The translations under genes and the position numbers were made by a program. Source: JBBQTU01 sp038213005 (GTDB lineage: Bacteria > Planctomycetota > Phycisphaerae > Tepidisphaerales > Tepidisphaeraceae). From it: DNA of 36,139 bases. Shown here in pieces: positions 33,302-36,139 of this stretch (positions within the stretch are counted from its first letter, which is position 1; each line of letters begins with the position of its first letter). The DNA is taken from the NCBI GenBank assembly GCA_038213005.1, contig JBBQTU010000012.1:1-36139 (forward strand), read 5' to 3'. The notes under the pieces are model-generated. The model was not told where the DNA came from. It saw only the letters and a program-made list of their open reading frames with translations, and ran no database searches.

Positions 33302-33330
33302 ACTATACCTGAATGCGACCCATCTGGCAA
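33302..33330 (-). promoter_or_regulatory. Promoter of the tetR-tolC-MFP-RND operon
   Basis: On the minus strand TTGCCA (33330-33325), exactly 17 bases, TATAGT (33307-33302). The -10 ends seven bases before the ATG at 33294, so the predicted start site coincides with the start codon. Confidence 0.6.
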
Positions 33331-33349
33331 GACGGGCATTCACCAGATG
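33311..33349. promoter_or_regulatory. Candidate TetR operator dyads
   Basis: Two overlapping inverted repeats cover the -35 and spacer: GAATGC (33311-33316) with GCATTC (33336-33341), and CATCTGG (33321-33327) with CCAGATG (33343-33349). Either could be the site of autorepression. A further ATTG-cgtt-CAAT dyad is at 33351-33362. Confidence 0.4.
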
Positions 33350-33448
33350 AATTGCGTTCAATACTCGGCACGGCATTCACGCGTGCGCTCCGTGGCACCC
33401 ACGCCCCGGAAGCCACTGGGCCCTGGAGTGGCGGGGAACCGCTGAGCA

Positions 33449-33682
33449 TCAAGGCTTGGCTTCAATGAAGATGTCGGCTTTGCGCCGGGTAATATATACT
33501 TCGAAGTCGCGGTAGACCAAGGCCTTGAGGACCTGGCCCCACGGAAATGCTCCGGTGTGATAGATGGCGATGCGGTAGCCACCCATCGATCCCTCCAACC
33601 CCCCGGTGCCACCGATGAGCTTCTGCAGTTCCTGAGCCAGGTCGGCGCTGGGATTGTCCAAGTCGGGCGATTTCTTAGGCAT
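33449..33682 (-). CDS. Small hypothetical protein (77 aa)
   Basis: The product has 77 residues from ATG 33682, with GCGAGG about 12 bases before. It begins with a polar, helical part (PSADLAQELQKLIGG), then Gly-rich GLEGSMGGYRIAIYHTG and AFPWGQVLKALVYRDFEVYITRRKADIFIEAKP, whose beta-strand-like pattern suggests a real fold. I do not recognise the family. It is upstream of and on the same strand as the tetR operon, 155 bp away, with a separate promoter between. Confidence 0.5.
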   Translation of the reverse strand: MPKKSPDLDNPSADLAQELQKLIGGTGGLEGSMGGYRIAIYHTGAFPWGQVLKALVYRDFEVYITRRKADIFIEAKP

Positions 33683-34094
33683 TGGAATGGCCTCGCTGGT
33701 TCATGTTCGTGATCCTCGCTGCTGAACCTCACGATAACGGACTGCCCAGTTGATAGCCGCACTGCTTCAAATTGGACAGACCCATCGCTGCGGTTCTGAG
33801 CGTCTCCATGCCGGACTCCCGACCGCGTCTGGCAGCCACCTGACCCCCAAACGCACAGAGACGCACCCAGCCTTTGTCAAAAATCGTGCCAAATCGCTCA
33901 GCATGCATCGAGCACGAGCAGCGGAGCAGGCAGCCGTGCGGACGACCGCTGCGTATTGTCCGCCCCATTCCAGGCAGGTTCCTAAGGACTGGGCAGTTCG
34001 CTGTCAGTATCCGGGCCGTGCCTGCGAATTGAGCACGCATGTCCAGAACGCATAGGCGGCGACTCATCAGGTCCACCCCCCTTCAGTCGCGAAA

Positions 34095-34127
34095 AGCCCA
34101 GATTTGGGCTGCGCCGCTGAGCGCGGC
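34095..34127. repeat. Two adjacent hairpins upstream of the PII gene
   Basis: AGCCCA (34095-34100), four bases, TGGGCT (34105-34110); then GCCGC (34113-34117), five bases, GCGGC (34123-34127). They lie directly before the candidate sigma-54 promoter. The first could be an activator site, though it is closer to the promoter than usual for NtrC. Confidence 0.35.
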
Positions 34128-34132
34128 AGGCT

Positions 34133-34149
34133 CTGGCATGGTTCTTGTG
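34133..34149 (+). promoter_or_regulatory. Candidate sigma-54 promoter for PII-amtB
   Basis: CTGGCATGGTTCTTGTG has the TGGCA -24 block and TTG of the -12 block at the correct spacing, but the -12 GC is GT. Sigma-54 control is classical for PII-amtB operons, which is the main support. It would leave a leader of about 50 bases. Confidence 0.4.
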
Positions 34150-34212
34150 TAAGGCGACAGGACCGGACCCATGCCGAATCATGGGCGGTCACTACCCGTA
34201 TTGAGGTCAGCT

Positions 34213-34551
34213 ATGGACATGATTGAAGCCGTCGTAAAGCCGCAAAGGCTCGACGCCGTGAAGAGCGCATTGGCGCAAGTCGGGATTCTTGGCGTAACCG
34301 CGATCGAGTGCAAAGGCTTCGGCCGGCAGATGGGGCACACCGAGCGATACCGCGGTGCCAAACTCGACGTAGGGTTCGTCCCAAAGATCATGCTCCGCGT
34401 GTGTGTGAAGCACGCGGACTTGGAGAAAGCCATACAGGTGATCACCGACACGGCTCGAACGGGCGAGGTCGGGGATGGAAAGATCTTCACCTATCCCGTT
34501 AGTACTGTCGTGCGAATTCGAACTGGTGAACGCGACGAGGCCGCTCTCTAG
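34213..34551 (+). CDS. glnK: Nitrogen regulatory protein PII
   Basis: This 112-residue trimeric PII signal protein senses ATP/ADP and 2-oxoglutarate. It carries the family signatures KGFGRQMGHTERYRGA and TGEVGDGKIFTYPVSTVVRIRTGERDEAAL. Counting from ATG 34213 (GAGG six bases before), residue 51, the uridylylated Tyr of enteric PII, is Leu, and the T-loop reads RGAKLDVGFVPK. The protein therefore cannot be uridylylated there. It lies 48 bp before amtB, the usual PII-AmtB pairing, so it probably blocks the ammonium channel directly. GlnB and GlnK cannot be told apart by sequence; the context favours GlnK. Confidence 0.93.
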   Translation: MDMIEAVVKPQRLDAVKSALAQVGILGVTAIECKGFGRQMGHTERYRGAKLDVGFVPKIMLRVCVKHADLEKAIQVITDTARTGEVGDGKIFTYPVSTVVRIRTGERDEAAL

Positions 34552-34599
34552 GAGCCGCTAAGTGGTTGCTGCAAATGCAGCGGAAAGTGACGTGATGCT

Positions 34600-36075
34600 A
34601 TGAGGACTCTGTTTGGAACAAGATCCGGTTTGGCTCGCATCGTCGCGAGCCTCGCCATGGTAACCGTGCTCCTATGTGCTTCAGGCGCCTGGGCGCAGGC
34701 TGATCCGGCACCGGCGCCTACCATTGCCGACGTGATGGGGAAGATCGAGTCGTCCACCTTTGTTGCCAACACGGTCTGGACGCTGATCGCGGGCATGTTG
34801 GTATTCTTCATGAACCTCGGCTTCTGCACGCTAGAGGCAGGTCTGTGCCGTCGCAAGAATGCCGTGAACATTCTGGCCAAGAACTTCATCGTCTTTGCCA
34901 TCAGTTCGATCGCCTTCTGGATGGTCGGCTTCGCCTTCATGTTCGGCGACGGCAATCCCATCGTGGGCTTTGCCGGTTTCTTCACCAACCTCCTCCCGTT
35001 TGACGCTCCGAAAATGGCGGGCATCGCGAGCCTTGACTGGGCGAATGTCTCACCCGCTGTGAAGTTCTTCTTCCAGCTCGCATTCGCCGGCACTGCCGCA
35101 ACCATCGTCTCGGGGGCAGTGGCCGAGCGCATCAAGTTCGTTTCCTTCATGGTCTTTGCGTTCATCATTGTCGCCATCATCTATCCGCTGACCGGCCACT
35201 GGATCTGGGGCGGCGGCTGGCTGGCGACCCTGAGTGTTCCCTTCCATGACTTCGCCGGCTCGGCCGTGGTGCATTCGGTGGGTGGCTGGGCCGCTTTGGC
35301 CGGCATTCTGGTGCTGGGTCCCCGCATTGGCAAGTACAACAAGGATGGCTCCGTGAACCCGATCCCGGGGCACAGCATGGCCCTTGCAGCCATTGGCTGC
35401 TTCATCCTCTGGCTCGGCTGGTTCGGGTTCAACCCCGGCTCCACCATGACCGCCAACCTGGCCATCGGGCACATCGCTGTCACCACCAATACCGCTGCGG
35501 CCTTCGCCTCGGTCACGGCCTGCCTCACCGCCTGGATCCTGCTCGGGAAGCCCGACTTCAGCATGATCCTCAACGGCTGTCTCGCGGGCCTGGTGGCGAT
35601 CACCGCTCCGTGCGCAGTGGTCTCGGTGGGCGGCGCAGCCATCATCGGAGCCATCGCCGGCATCCTGGTTGTCGTCGCGGTGCTCTTCTGGGACAAGATG
35701 AAGATCGACGACCCAGTGGGCGCCCTGTCGGTGCACCTGGTCGGCGGCACGTTCGGTGTGATCTGCGTAGGTCTATTCGCTTCCCCGGATGTCATCCCGA
35801 TCAACGGCTCGGTCTGCCTGCCCGGCCTGTTCTACGGCGGCGGCATCGCTCAACTTAAGACACAGCTCCTTGGTGTGGTGGCCGTTGGCGGAACCGTGTT
35901 CATCCTGAGTCTGGTGGCGTGGGCCATCATCAAGGCGACCATGGGCATCCGCGTGACCGCCAAGGAAGAACTCGAAGGCCTGGACATCGGCGAACACGGC
36001 ATGGAGGCCTACCCCGGCTTCGCCGTGGAGGCTGAGAGTGCCGGGACCACCGAGATGATGGTTTCTAGTCACTAA
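34600..36075 (+). CDS. amtB: Ammonium transporter Amt
   Basis: This 491-residue trimeric inner-membrane channel has a signal peptide (about 1-33, MVTVLLCASGAWAQA) and eleven membrane helices. The twin pore histidines are H225 (SAVVHSVGGW) and H379 (LSVHLVGGTFG). The selectivity-region Trp is in GHWIWGGGW, and the family boxes NLGFCTLEAGLCRRKNAVN and GWFGFNPGST are intact. The C-terminal cytoplasmic tail (VTAKEELEGLDIGEHGMEAYPGF) is the segment that contacts PII and controls gating. It follows the PII gene by 48 bp and is followed by two strong hairpins. Confidence 0.96.
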   Translation: MRTLFGTRSGLARIVASLAMVTVLLCASGAWAQADPAPAPTIADVMGKIESSTFVANTVWTLIAGMLVFFMNLGFCTLEAGLCRRKNAVNILAKNFIVFAISSIAFWMVGFAFMFGDGNPIVGFAGFFTNLLPFDAPKMAGIASLDWANVSPAVKFFFQLAFAGTAATIVSGAVAERIKFVSFMVFAFIIVAIIYPLTGHWIWGGGWLATLSVPFHDFAGSAVVHSVGGWAALAGILVLGPRIGKYNKDGSVNPIPGHSMALAAIGCFILWLGWFGFNPGSTMTANLAIGHIAVTTNTAAAFASVTACLTAWILLGKPDFSMILNGCLAGLVAITAPCAVVSVGGAAIIGAIAGILVVVAVLFWDKMKIDDPVGALSVHLVGGTFGVICVGLFASPDVIPINGSVCLPGLFYGGGIAQLKTQLLGVVAVGGTVFILSLVAWAIIKATMGIRVTAKEELEGLDIGEHGMEAYPGFAVEAESAGTTEMMVSSH

Positions 36076-36080
36076 CAACC

Positions 36081-36107
36081 CGAGCCTCCGGCTGGACCGG
36101 AGGCTCG
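36081..36107 (+). terminator. Hairpin after amtB
   Basis: CGAGCCTCCGG (36081-36091), CTGGA loop, CCGGAGGCTCG (36097-36107): 11 perfect pairs, five bases after the amtB stop codon. No U tract follows. Confidence 0.7.
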
Positions 36108-36113
36108 ACCAGG

Positions 36114-36139
36114 CGTGCCGCGCCTAACGGCGCGGCACG
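36114..36139. terminator. Second hairpin after amtB, at the window edge
   Basis: CGTGCCGCGCC (36114-36124), TAAC loop, GGCGCGGCACG (36129-36139): 11 perfect pairs. It starts seven bases after the first hairpin. The sequence after it is outside the window, so a U tract cannot be judged. Confidence 0.65.

Larger units (their letters stand above)
33683..34212. other. 530-bp gap before the PII-amtB operon
   Basis: No gene is convincing; both strands carry an open frame of about 100-115 codons with Cys/Arg/His-rich composition but no good start site. A 10-base exact inverted repeat (ACTGCCCAGT 33741-33750; ACTGGGCAGT 33988-33997) brackets 237 bases. The right end holds two hairpins (34095-34127) and a candidate sigma-54 promoter (34133-34149). 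Confidence 0.4.

Noticed and set aside
33729..34076. 115-codon minus-strand open frame in the gap before PII
   Set aside because: Cys/Arg/Gly-rich, no Shine-Dalgarno and no recognised family; the plus strand is open over the same stretch, as expected of non-coding GC-rich DNA.

Overview
The window is a GC-rich bacterial chromosome segment carrying about 27 supportable genes and no rRNA, tRNA, CRISPR array or intact insertion sequence that I could recognise. The best guess for the host is a planctomycete, probably of the Phycisphaerae type. This is an inference from four things: a bacterial topoisomerase VI pair (8543-11945), a HYExAFE-type small nuclease-like protein (19747-20250), intergenic iterated GAAG/GAAA-type repeats of the kind I associate with Planctomycetes and Verrucomicrobia, and an outer-membrane gene set (LpxK, TolC) showing a diderm envelope.

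Left part (1-8210): after the tail of an unidentified gene comes a co-directional stress and energy block: a two-CBS-domain protein, a tandem universal stress protein (USP) with a TPR tail, a CtpF-like P2-type cation ATPase and a UspE-like tandem USP. A pyruvate-kinase-like protein with a novel N-terminal extension and no C-terminal regulatory domain faces this block. The gene content resembles the mycobacterial DosR dormancy regulon (CBS, USPs, ctpF).

Middle part (8211-18702): topoisomerase VI B and A lie in one minus-strand operon, and def-tyrS form a second one. Divergent from def are a TPR protein, ribosomal protein S20, a single-chain glycyl-tRNA synthetase and, translationally coupled to it by an ATGA overlap, a divergent DUF3524/GTDC1-like glycosyltransferase. 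This is mainly a translation neighbourhood.

Right-middle (18703-26573): a four-gene minus-strand cluster starts with the HYExAFE protein and continues with three very small membrane-anchored or exported proteins, two of which look paralogous. An orphan MalG-type ABC permease overlaps its promoter region divergently. Next come YidC with a metallophosphoesterase, glutamyl-Q tRNA(Asp) synthetase preceded by a remnant of a DMT-type membrane protein, a long palindromic repeat, and LpxK.

Right end (26574-36139): a complete tripartite RND efflux operon (TetR-TolC-MFP-RND, minus strand) starts from a well-formed, almost leaderless promoter with nearby dyads. A small hypothetical gene and a 530-bp non-coding stretch follow. 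The window closes with a PII-amtB ammonium operon behind a candidate sigma-54 promoter and ends in two tandem perfect hairpins. The PII protein has Leu at the position of the uridylylated Tyr-51.
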